Origin: Amyelois transitella
Taxonomy: Eukaryota; Arthropoda; Insecta; Lepidoptera; Pyralidae
Assembly (NCBI RefSeq): GCF_032362555.1
Contig: NC_083518.1
Location: 5,158,501 to 5,222,500, forward strand
DNA length: 64,000 nucleotides
Direction of reading: 5' to 3'
Shown: piece after piece, positions 1-11,500 of the stretch
How the letters are laid out: each line of letters begins with the position of its first letter
How positions within the stretch are numbered: position 1 is the first letter of the stretch
Notes under the pieces: generated by a model
The model's input: the letters and a program-made list of their open reading frames with translations, nothing else
What the model was told of the DNA's origin: nothing
The model's database searches: none
Position numbers and translations under genes: made by a program

Positions 1-3000
1 TCAAGAATTTCAGCATCAAAATAATGTGCGCCAGATATCACCAAATTGTAAAATCTCATGTATTTACAACTTTACTCTTCCACGATTTGGAACGCAAATT
101 AAATTACTTTTTTTTACTTATGTAAAGTTATTACAATGGGAATTTGTATGTCAGTGTTATCCTAACTCACGCAAAGCGGAGGCACACTCCAGGCGTGGTT
201 TTCTATTTGGGTTAATGAATTCGTCCGTGCACCAGCCATGGGAAGTGCCTGTTAGCTTCGTCCGCTACACACTGCGACGTTATATATCTAAACCTGGCTT
301 AGATTTATGTCAGCAGTATTATGGAAAAGCATGTGATAAATATAACGTTATTAACGAAACGAAATAAGTTAAGACCAACGAGGTATAAGCTACTTTTCTT
401 TCTTTGGGATTTACTATGTTGTTAATTGGATTGGACTGGTTAATTAGTTGTCTCGTGAGAAACTGTTAACAAATATTGTGGTGACTTATAATTCACATAC
501 CTCATCATCTAAAAACAACAAAGCTTATATCATGGAATGAATAAAATGCTTTGCAAATACGAGTTCGAAGGATTTTCAGTTCATCTTAAGGTTACGTGTT
601 AATGATCCTATATTTAGTAACGAGTATGATGTCAACGGTGCATGTCTGACGCTTGTAATCGTGCCACTTATTTCGTACATATATTGTGTATTTTATAATT
701 TCAGTTGATAACATGTGGCTTCTAATCTATTTCGCAGATAACAATGTACTTAAATGGTTTGATCTATACATATAATGTTTAGTATTTCGTGTAAATCAAG
801 GATATACAATGCAATAAATAAACAAATATCTAATATATAAGTATTCATACAAATTATTACTACATTTGGAAATAATATGTGATTTTACTTAATACTTGTT
901 CCTTATTGTTTAAATCTTCCATATATTCGCAAGGGTAATAATCAGCTTATGAAAAATTTCAATGGAATAGACAAAACAAACTTAAATGAAATATAGAAGT
1001 TTTGTACAGTCATTTCTGGTATTTTTCCATTTAGTTAGATGGAAATCAAATAGCATCCTGTACCACTGAATGAGGTTTAAAATGCACATCATAATGAATC
1101 ATTTGATTCATATGCCTTGATGGAAGATAGTCTTGCCTACTGCCTGTCCGTTATGCAGGTCAATGATAAACAGGGTGTGGTAGTCTACATTTGTGTTTGT
1201 CTAGCAGCTAATGTATTACAGGGCATGGGTCAAGACTAGAATGTTGCTAGGATGTTATAGAAATCGATAGTGCTGGATTGTCTGACATTATCGCAAATTG
1301 ATTCTATTGAGGTCAACCTCCATCGCTAATATTTGCTTTTATGTCAAACCGTCTGAGCTAATAGCCTTCATTAATCGATTAGAAATGATAAAATAATAAA
1401 AATGGTCAATTTTTTTGCTGTATTTTCCTTGATTGTTGATGAACTCTATGCACTGGAGTGACCGACGCCCATTGAGGTTTTGTTTTAGCCAACTGAAAAT
1501 GTTGAATATTTATTTATCTTGAATACTTAATTAATCAAAAACTCACGAGGACAGAGGATTCGAAGAAACTGAATTATCTACATAAAGTTTAATCGGCATT
1601 TCAAGTCAGTTAAATAGCCACATAATTAAATAATAGTTCATGTAGGTAATAGTCCTTTGCCTGCGGCGGTCCCATCCGCTTTGTACGGTAAAGTACAGGG
1701 TATTATATCATTTACTTGTGCGGCGTGATATAGACATAGATAGAAGTAGGTACGAGTATAATCTTATAATAATACTTTCATTATCTCCAAATCATTCAAT
1801 CAAACTCAGATCCTGGTGCAATTATCACTTCTATCAAATATGTAAGTGAAGTGTGTCAAATAAGTTAATGAAGTACACTCTTCATGTGGCAACGTTCTTG
1901 ATTATTTACTTGTAATTTGTAATAACCCAATTATTCAGGTGTCAATATTATTGTGAAGTTCAGGGAATCTAGCTCATTGCCATTAGATTTTCATTTAATA
2001 ATGAACTACGAGAGTAATATCATTTTTTTCGATGGTTAAGAAACGCCGCATTCTAGTAATGATATAATAATTTAGCCGTTTTAGCGTGTGAAGGTACGTA
2101 ACTGTAACAATCATACATAGGATATCCGGAGTATTAGAGCAACGTTACTTGCGTCGTCGTCCCCTCGCCGCGTAATCGTTCTGCGGTAACGTGACGTCTA
2201 GTGTACTAGACATAGTCATCAGTTCTATACTTATCAATTTCTATGGAGGTCTCTTCTTTTTATTTTCAAGCCTGGGCATTTTGCATTCAATACAATTTGC
2301 GCGAGGATCGACTTTTGCCTGTCCTACCATGGCATTAACAGCAAAATTGAAGCTTTTTTTGAAAGCGACTTTTGTAGGAGGGCAATGCCATTTTGTAGCG
2401 GTAATTCTGCCTTAAAGAAACGTGACATTTGTTGTTAAGACGAAATTATGGCATTCTTCCTTCTTCCTGGCATTTGACGAATGTATGTTTTTTTATGAGC
2501 CAACCTTTTGAAGGTAATTATTTATTCTACCATTTAATAGTGGGCGGCAAAAATTATAGACATTTATTACGTAGTTTCCGGCAGGATATAAAAGGTAGAG
2601 GCCTATCTTATGGTAGGTATTCGAAATTCAACGTAGGTACTTACGTAACTCTTAAACTAAGCAAACACAGACGAAGAAGAAAATACACGGCTTTCTTCAA
2701 CAAGGTCGATATTGTTTCGTATTTCAATAGTTCCTTTGTGGTACCTTGATTACTGTTTAACCGCAGTGCCGCCATGGTCTATGGTGGCGTTTAATGGCTA
2801 TGGTATATCGACGTCGCCATGTCTGCCTGCCTCGGGTCAACGACCTCGTCTTGCCTGCTCGATAAGTCGTTTGTGTACTTCTTTTACGCTTATTACGGCT
2901 AATCTAGGTTTATGTTTCTACATCGAATCTGCGAACCAATCAGAACACTACCTACTTCACACATTGGTACACACAGTTAAACTTTATTGTTGTTCGAGAG

Positions 3001-4526
3001 AAAGTAAATTTGTAAGGGGTTTCGTTGTCTATTGCTGTCCTAACTAAATAGGATTTTTGAAGTTGCAAGAATGTCCTGTAAGATAATTATGTTCTACTGC
3101 AACTGTCGTGAAGCAGTGTATTAATGTCCTAACTTTTAAACTTTTTTATCGAAACTTTGTTCAGTTTATTTTGCATAGATGTATAAATTTATAGTATGTG
3201 TTTCATATAGATACATTAGGTCGGCTCGGTTGGCAATCGGACCTTCATAGGTTAGTCCATTATGTCAGAAGGTCACCGCAAACAATGATTTATAGTCGTT
3301 ATGCCGCAAATAGATGCTGAACTGATTCGCTGCTAAATAAAATTCCTACCGCCGAATCTGAAACTTTCATTTTCAGTATTAACGTCATGACATAAGGAGA
3401 CCTAAGGTTTTTTATTGAAAAATTAAGTATGACAGTGATTTTAAAAGTTATTAATTCTTGTAGCTTAATTTTTATAAGTTGTACTTATTGAAATTAAAAA
3501 GCTCTTCCACAAGATATGTGCGTAAAAGACAAATATGGATGCAGCAAATAGTTCGTTATTAGAATAGTTATCATTTTATAACCTTGTTAGCTATTAATTT
3601 TAATTGCAGCCCATAAATTTGACCGTTACTTTCTTGCTTTAATCATGGTCCTGTTTGTATACTTTCCAAGTAACTGGGTATTATGTTTGAGAAAGTTGTA
3701 TAGTAAATATTGAGGAGAAGATGACGCGTATTGGTGGAGGGGAATGAATACACATACATATAATTGTTGTCAGTTATTTCCAAAGTCTAGGTATCTTAAA
3801 ATCACTTTAATACATCACTACATTTATAAAGTCCCACTATTTTCTCTGTACCTACCTACTGACCCGAGATTAGCGCATACATGTTTTGCGTTTAAAATGT
3901 TGGAAAGAGGGTTTTCTGAGATAGGTTTATATCTTTAAATGCTACCCATACGAAGCCGGAGCGGTTCGCTAGTGTACTATAAAATAACATTCCTCATTCT
4001 ACTCGAATTAATAATTATTAGCTGAGAGTAACCGCTCCGTATTTAACATTTCAATGCGATTTTTATAGTTGAAGATCCACTTATTAACTAAAATTATCTT
4101 TGGATAACTGACTATGATATCTAGTCACTAAAAATGGGTTCAGAAAGACAGGTGTATTGAAAACCTTCTGTAATTCTTCTTCATCTGAGATAAATCTTCC
4201 TTTCAAAGGCCTTAATTTAGAAACCTTTATATACAGTTAACACGGCCAATCTAATACCACTCACTAATTCAGCTAATTGCTGTCTGAGTCTCTTAGCAAA
4301 GTAGTATTACAATTGATGTTAGTCTTCTAAACACATCCATAAGGAATGTAGAACTCTCAAATACCGTGTACGTCATCGCAATATTTATAAAAGATATTTT
4401 TATTAATTCAGTACAATCAATGATTTGATTCCTAGTGACGTCCAATAAATATTTCATGTATACCTACACTAGCTCTGTTAGCTTTAATTGCCCTAAATAG
4501 TGTAATAGTAAAGATTCAGAGATCAA
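1..4526. other. No gene recognised; upstream of beta-spectrin
   Basis: AT-rich DNA with scattered short open frames (for example 2191-3047) that show no recognisable domain, splice structure or codon pattern. The beta-spectrin start exon begins at an AG acceptor (5396-5397), so at least one 5'UTR exon and a promoter should lie further upstream, possibly here. I could not place them from sequence alone. A more GC-rich patch near 2140-2200 is a candidate, but nothing decisive marks it. Confidence 0.6.
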
Positions 4527-4850
4527 AGCGTCGGTGGTCAATTCGGTAAAGTCAAAATGCGTGTGGCGCAAAAATGACACAGGTTCGAATCCCACCTCGG
4601 CCATTTACCAATGACTATTTTCGAAGTTATGTACATATCATTTGAATAATAACCGATGCTCTTACGGTGAGGAAACCTGCGCATTCAGGCAACTGGATGT
4701 GTAACCATGATCGATCCAATGCGGGTTAGGTTTCCACACCTGACTCACCCAATCCAGGATCCATGGTCAAAGGCATACCCCGGGCTCCTCTCCAGAGTGA
4801 TGAGGATGCAACCGGGCCTAAAGCCAGGATGGATCATAAGAAGTTTATAA
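4527..4850 (+). repeat. tRNA-derived SINE, copy 1
   Basis: The head resembles a tRNA gene, with a Pol III B-box (GGTTCGAATCC at 4582-4592) and an A-box-like stretch near 4532-4550. The body contains a CAACTGGATGTGTAACCATGA motif and ends in a CCGGGC-CTCCTCTCC block. The same body recurs at 12843-13215 and 14490-14565, which shows it is an interspersed family and not a tRNA gene. Confidence 0.75.
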
Positions 4851-5397
4851 ATATGTATTCTAAAGCAATATGATTTGAGTTTAATTTGTTCTCGTAATAT
4901 TGTGATTCTGTAACAATACAATTTTTTAATGTGGAACTTTAAGCACAGGATAAAAGGTTTCATTTGAAATTAGAGGAATTTGTCATACAAGGACATTATT
5001 TTAAAATGAAAAAATAATATGACCACGCCACCGTTGGAAACAAATACTGATTTCGCTTGGGTGCGCCGATAACTGTCCTGTCCTATCTAATCTTATCAAG
5101 CTTATGATGTCATTTACTGTATCCAATAGGTACTGCAGTTTTAAGTATAAATATTTTTCTTACGGTCCAAGTAAATATCGGTGCAGTAAATTCTTTAGGC
5201 TTTAGAAATTTTTGACGTAATACTAAGTGTAATATTTAGACCTTCAGACAGCTTTGCGAATTTGACTGCTACATCAAATTTATTGAACGTAATATGCATT
5301 GGATACGTTGGCCGATGATCTAAAGTATTGACATTTTGAAATCGAAAACCTCCTAAAAAATTAAGTTTATTGACTGGTTCTTTTCTTTATTTTTCAG

Positions 5398-5571
5398 ATC
5401 TTTGAGTGTGGCGTGGTGACGTGCAGTTGGTCGCGATGACGACCGACATATCTGTGTCTCGGTGGGACCCCTCCATCAACCACGGGCAGGAGATCATCGA
5501 CGAGTTCGAGTACGATGGCGGCAACTCGTCTTCGAGGCTATTCGAACGATCGCGCATTAAAGCGCTAGCAG
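5398..5571 (+). CDS. beta-Spec: beta-spectrin exon 1 (5'UTR end and N-terminus)
   Basis: The exon opens at a pyrimidine-rich acceptor (TTTTCAG, ending 5397), carries 38 nt of 5'UTR, then ATG at 5436. It encodes 45 residues containing the family-typical [20 protein letters not shown] stretch and ends in phase 1 at G|GTACGA. Upstream in-frame GTG codons are ignored because conservation begins at this ATG. The acceptor proves that transcription starts further upstream. Confidence 0.95.
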
Positions 5572-8500
5572 GTACGAAATATTATATGATTTTTACTTAT
5601 TTTACTTTTATTTCAGAGGATTTATTGTTCAATTGGGTATCGTGCACATCATAGAAGTGTGACCTCCGTTAGTCTGTTTTCGTTGCGGAAAGGCTGAAAC
5701 CAAACGAGCAAAAGTTGTAATGCGCGTTATTTCGGTGGCACATTTTATTTGGATGAACATCGCTTCAGTCAAATTCTAAGGTTTTTTTTTATAACAGAAC
5801 TAATGATCATGGTTCTCATGCAAGTTTTGGTGAAAATTTAAATACATAATTGTATGGTTATAAAGTTATTTCTACTGAGTGCATTTTTTTTCGACATCAT
5901 ATCATCCTAATGTTGTGTTTTAAATAAAGTAACTATGATGTGGATAATTTTGTGTGTTTGTAAATAACCATACTACTCTGTCAAGAAAGTAGCAGGAAAA
6001 GATCAATAATACACAAACTGTTTGTTATTCATCCAAATTTATTTTATCACCTTCAAAATATGCTCCTTTAGAAACGATACACTTACGCCAACGAATAATC
6101 CAGTCATCAAAACATTTTTTAAACGCTGTTTCCGGAATTGAGGTCAGTTCTCGCCGCGAATTCTCTTTTATGTCTTCTACCGATTGAAAACGGGTGCCAC
6201 GAAGTGGTAATTTGAGTTTAGGAAAAAGAAAAAAGTCGGCTGGAGCCATATCTGGTGAATATGGTGGTTGCTCGATGGTATTTGTTGAGTGTTTGGTTAA
6301 AAATTCGTTCACAATGATGGCCTTGTGCGAAGGTGCATTATCATGGTGCAAAATCCAAGAATTTTCTTTCCACAAATCTGGCCTTTTTCGTCGGATTTGC
6401 TCTCTTAAACGCCGCATAACACTCAAATAATATTCCTTATTTACCGTTTGACCTTCCGGCAAGAATTCCGAGTGCACAACACCGCGATAGTCAAAGAAAA
6501 CAGTCAACATGACTTTGACTTTTGAACGACTTTGGCGTGGTTTTTTCGGTTTCGGTTCAGTTGGAAGGCGCCACTCCGAAGCTTGTTGACTAGTTTGCAT
6601 GTCAAACTCGTAAACCCACATCTCGTCACCAGTAACAATGCGTTTCATGAATGTTGGGTCGGAATTGACTCGTTCTAGCATGTCCTCAGCGACTCTCATG
6701 CGATTGAGTTTTTGAAAAAAATTCAGGTCTTTTGGGACTAGCCGAGCGGCAACATGTTTCATACCCAAATTATTAGTTAAAATGGTACGGATCGACTCGT
6801 GAGATACAGAAAGTTCGGTGGCTATCTCTCTCAAAGTTGAATGAGGATTTTCAGTCACTATTTCCTTCACTTTTGCGATGTTAACTTCAGTTGCAGACGT
6901 TGATGGCCTACCAGAGCGAGGCAAATCTTCCATCACATCTCGACCGCTTTTGAACGCTTTGTACCACTCATAAGCACGAGTTTTTGATAAAGTCGATTCA
7001 CCGTAAGCCTTCTGTAACATTTTCAGTGACTCCGAACACGATATTCCATTGGCAATGCAAAATTTAAGACAAACTCTTTGTTCGATGTTTTTATCCATTA
7101 TGAAATTAGCAATACACACTAGATATGATATAACTAAAAATAGCACTGTATTTAATGTAAACAACAGATGCAACTCAAACTCCGCGCCAAAATGGAAAAC
7201 AGTTGTGCCAATCTAACAACAACAAAAAAAACAAAAATTTGAATTTGGAACCATAAATAAATAATCCATTCCCGATACTTTTCTGACTGAATGTACATCA
7301 CTTACGAAAATATTATGAAACTTCATTTAGAACTAAATGATTTTAATCAAGATAAAGTGTCGTTTACTCAAGCTGACAAACTTGATTAGAAATTAATGAC
7401 TATAACAATCAATTAAAATAAAGATGGAGAATAGACAGAAGCCCGAAGAAGCGTGTTCAATATGAAATAACCATAGAATTAGTATTTCATAACTATTTAG
7501 TTGCGATTTGTCCTTGTCCTCTTGGTATAATTTTAAATTAACTTTAGTCAAATTTGTGTTTGTTATCACTGCCAGTTTCCGTTTACCTATGTTGGTGGGG
7601 TATCAAACAATTGGTTCAATATAATAGTTGAGTATATCAATAGGCTATTTGACAAAGTTCTAAAAACTATCTTAGGATATTTAAATTGTTTATAAGGAGC
7701 CCTACAAAAATACTTTTCTGCCTTTATTACAGCTATTTTATTCAAAAATCGAAAAAGAAAATAAAATATTCAAATATGCCGCCAAAACGCGACTTTTAGC
7801 AATATGGCGGCCATGGCATGCAGTGACGTAAATTTCGTGTAAATATCATACAAAGCTTGTTGGTGTTTCGAAAAGTTTTGATTTTCTCTTGTTTTATTTA
7901 ACTTGTGCCACGTCATATGTGTGAAAATTATTAAAATGAGTTCCTAAAAATGTTGTGCAGTGCCTCAATGCACTAATACAACAATAAAATCAAATTCAAA
8001 TTGAAAAATTCAAATTCAAAATTTTTATTTGCATAATATGAGTACAACAAGGTCTTAAATATTATGTATAACAGATCTTCATATTTACCCTTTCGGATGT
8101 TGCAAACATTTATTATGTATTAGTAGATCTACAAACTTATACATAAATCTCCTACGAAACTGTTTTTTTCTATGCCGATGGATTTGAATATTCGCAAGAA
8201 GTGGTTTCAGATCATGATCTTAGATCAGTGGTTACCAAGATATACTTACATTGATGTTTTCACATTCCTCAGTTCGGCAGCATAGAAATCTGGATTGACT
8301 TTGAAGAAGACAATCCAGATTTCTTCTTCCAACCATTATTGCGTCCACTTTTGGTAGGTTTCGACTGTCAGCTTTCGCGGAATTGGTTTCCATTATTAAA
8401 TACCTATGTTATCTGAATAATCCTGAGCGATCAAACACTTATAAAATATTGAAAAATAATAGCGAACATTAAGGAACGGTACGATCCACAGTCTGTTTAT

Positions 8501-11500
8501 GGATAATTGACGTCATAATAGAAATAGCCAATCACGTTCGTTTTTAGTCACGTGACAGCCGCATATAAAAACCTAAGTTTCTGAGACGGATTTTGTTAAA
8601 ATAATGCAATATTTTTATCTCGCGTTATTACAAATCGCTCCAAAAAAATAATATTAAGACTGATGACATAAAAGAAATGTATATTTTTAATACAGTCAAA
8701 TAGCCTATTGTTTGGTTTCGAGACTATTTCGCCATTGATATTATCAGTGATGTTAGCCTGTTGTTATCTTAAATTTGAACGTTTACTCTTTCGTTTACGT
8801 ACTCACGCACTTCACGTGTAAAGATTACGAGAAATGTTAGAGAAATCGTTAAATATTGTGTTAGCAATGGTTTAATTAAAACCGGTATTAATGTTATCGA
8901 CGTCTGCAACTTCTGTATCGAATATCCTTGTAGTGTGCGGGTCTGTTGGATTTTGTCGCTCTAATTCTTCCCGTTCTTTCGCCTGAGAACCCGAGTCAGT
9001 CCCCGTTGGTTGTCGGCGACATGACATCGACAGAGTGCTACGATCTGATCAAAAGGGGAATAGATATAGAAGTCCCTGGTTTTGAGAAATATTACGACAA
9101 GGTCGTGGTTGAGCTCAGAGGTTGGTACTGTGATAAGATAGTTGTGATGTGTTTTGTTTGAAGACCGTTGATATGTAGAGGTAATTTTTAAATTGACAGT
9201 ATTTGTACTCTGTACCATGTATGTACGTTACGTACATAAGTAAACGTGACAAGGAATTAAGGACTACGATGGCTTTTATAAATTTTGCGTAGATACTAAT
9301 TTTCAATAATTCACTGTAAAGATCGCAAATGAACCAAGCACATAAACTTAAAAAAAATCGTTTTAGGCCTTATTGATATCCCTAGGAACAATTACATAAA
9401 AAAAAGAATCTGAAAAAGGAGGCTTTAATTTGTTACATGGAATATTATAATTAAAACGATTAGGTACTTAAATTTTATTTGATATCCTAACAGACGCAGC
9501 TTTTTTATTTTTGTTCAATATTTAAATTAAGTTTTCTTGATATCAGAAAAAATATTAATTATTTTTATAGTTATTTTTTAAACAACACGTCCATTACTGC
9601 TAGCACTACTACACTTTACGCTCTACAGCGTGCGAACAGCAATCTGATCTGCTGATCAGGTTACGCATATTACTTTCCGAAAACCAACACCTAGGGCCAT
9701 ACTGGCCAGCTGAAGTTATTACAATGGCGCTGGTCGATGCGGACGGAGGCGAGGATCCTCTTCCCAAGAAAACAAAACCTGCTATCTGGTCCCCGCGGCG
9801 TGGTCGACCTCACTGGCGGTTATTGTGTTAACATTCCCTTTTTATAAAGTTTATCTGCTCTTAACTTTTCACTATGAAAATACTCTATGTGCACTTCCTT
9901 AATAATGGTCCAGGTCTGTTTTCGATTTATGCAAAATGGATAAAATTTTCAAGTTTTCTATTATCATTTTTAAATCTCGCACCGGGGTTCCGCAAGGCTT
10001 CATTCTGGGACCGCTAGCAAACTTTTTTAAATTTTACCACATTAGTATAAAAATAAAATATGTTATTTACAGACGAACGAGAAAGCGTACAAAAGAAAAC
10101 TTTCCAAAAATGGGTGAACTCCCACCTAGTGCGCGTGGGGTGCCGCATTGGGGATCTGTATGTGGACATGAGAGACGGCAAGATGCTGATCAAGTTATTG
10201 GAGGTTCTCTCTGGAGAGAGACTGGTAAATATGTTTTTTAAAGAATTTAACGCTTGAGAAATGGGGTTATGTACTTTTCCTTGCTAGCTTATCAAAAGTC
10301 CATATCTGAATCAGGTGTTTCTTTAGTAATTATGAATCGATAGACTATACATTGATAGCAGATATAATTGATATCTGTACTTGGTTTAATGAAACAATTT
10401 AAAATATGCATTGTTAAAAATTTTGAATGATCACAAGTATCAATAACCTTTTCGGTCTACAAGCCAATGTCCTTATGCTAATCCTTGATACTATTACCAG
10501 TGCTAATTCTAAAGTAAATCAATAAACCGTTGGTTGGGTTCGAAATTAGTACTGTGTTTGTTTCGCGTTATACTTCCATTACACATTGATCTGGGAATTC
10601 CACAGTACTTACAGCTCAACGTTATAAATGGATCCATCCAGAAATTAATACAAACGGATTTGCAAATGTTTACTGTTTTGCTCCATTATTAGATTAGCTT
10701 CTAAACGATTATTCATAAGTTTGATTTAATAATAAATATTGCATATGGGAATATTTGCGTTAAATTTATTGTACCAAAGTTTTAATTTCAATATGATTTT
10801 CATACTTTAATCAAACTCACCTAAAAACATAATAACATATTTTTTATTCATTTCCAATTTGAAATATTTTTTAATAAGGGCTTTTTGAGTGATCCTCTGA
10901 TTTGGATTTTGTATTTTTTTTTTGTCTTATTACATGTTTGTCGATTTTAAAAATGTTAGAAATTAAAACGTTATGTTCAATTTTAGCAACGGCCGACGAA
11001 AGGCAAGATGCGTATCCATTGCCTGGAGAATGTTGACAAAGCGTTGCAGTTCCTGAAAGATCAACGCGTGCACCTGGAGAACATGGGCTCCCACGATATC
11101 GTGGACGGAAACCCTAGGCTCAACCTCGGGCTGATTTGGACCATCATCCTCCGGTTTCAGGTTCGTAACCTTCATTAATATTGGAGAAATTCAATTATTT
11201 ATAGCAGAAATACTCTTGTTTTACTCTTATTCTGTTATAACTACCCATTCAATATTTTGGGTTTAACAAGATGAAAATGTAAAAGTTAATTTATACCTTT
11301 TATAAAGATAAATATAATTTGAAGAGAAGGCAAGGAAAAAGACAAGAAAAACAAAAGCCAATAAAGAGAATTTTTTATTAAAAAAAAAATAACCACAAAC
11401 ACTTTAATTCCAAAATAGCTCTCACGTAAATACCTATAAAATAAAAGTTGGCAACATCATGCAAATTCATACGTTCTTGTTTCGAAAACTTGTAACTTTA

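Larger units (their letters stand above)
7643..8705. mobile_element. Internally deleted ISL2EU-type DNA transposon
   Basis: About 1,063 bp bounded by perfect inverted ends: GGCTATTTGAC at 7643-7653 and GTCAAATAGCC at 8695-8705. The outer context is also inverted, CAATA on the left and TATTG on the right, exactly as in the full element at 15236-19548. Inside, remnants of a THAP exon (+, 7936) and a YqaJ first exon (-, 8250-8393) point inwards from opposite ends. This is the gene layout of the full element in inverted orientation with the middle lost. A nested AT-rich repeat fragment (about 7985-8160) occupies part of the deletion zone. Confidence 0.75.

Noticed and set aside
26..367. 113-codon open frame at the window start
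   Set aside because: No recognisable motif, a non-ATG start, and no supporting context.
2191..3047. Three consecutive open frames upstream of beta-spectrin considered as a gene
   Set aside because: They are in different frames, have no domain or plausible splice joints, and their composition is that of the surrounding AT-rich DNA.
4527..4620. Possible tRNA gene with B-box GGTTCGAATCC
   Set aside because: No complete cloverleaf, and the flanking body recurs elsewhere in the window, so it is a SINE head.
6194..6430. Plus-strand frame inside the mariner (repeated at 41867)
   Set aside because: It is the antisense shadow of the transposase gene.
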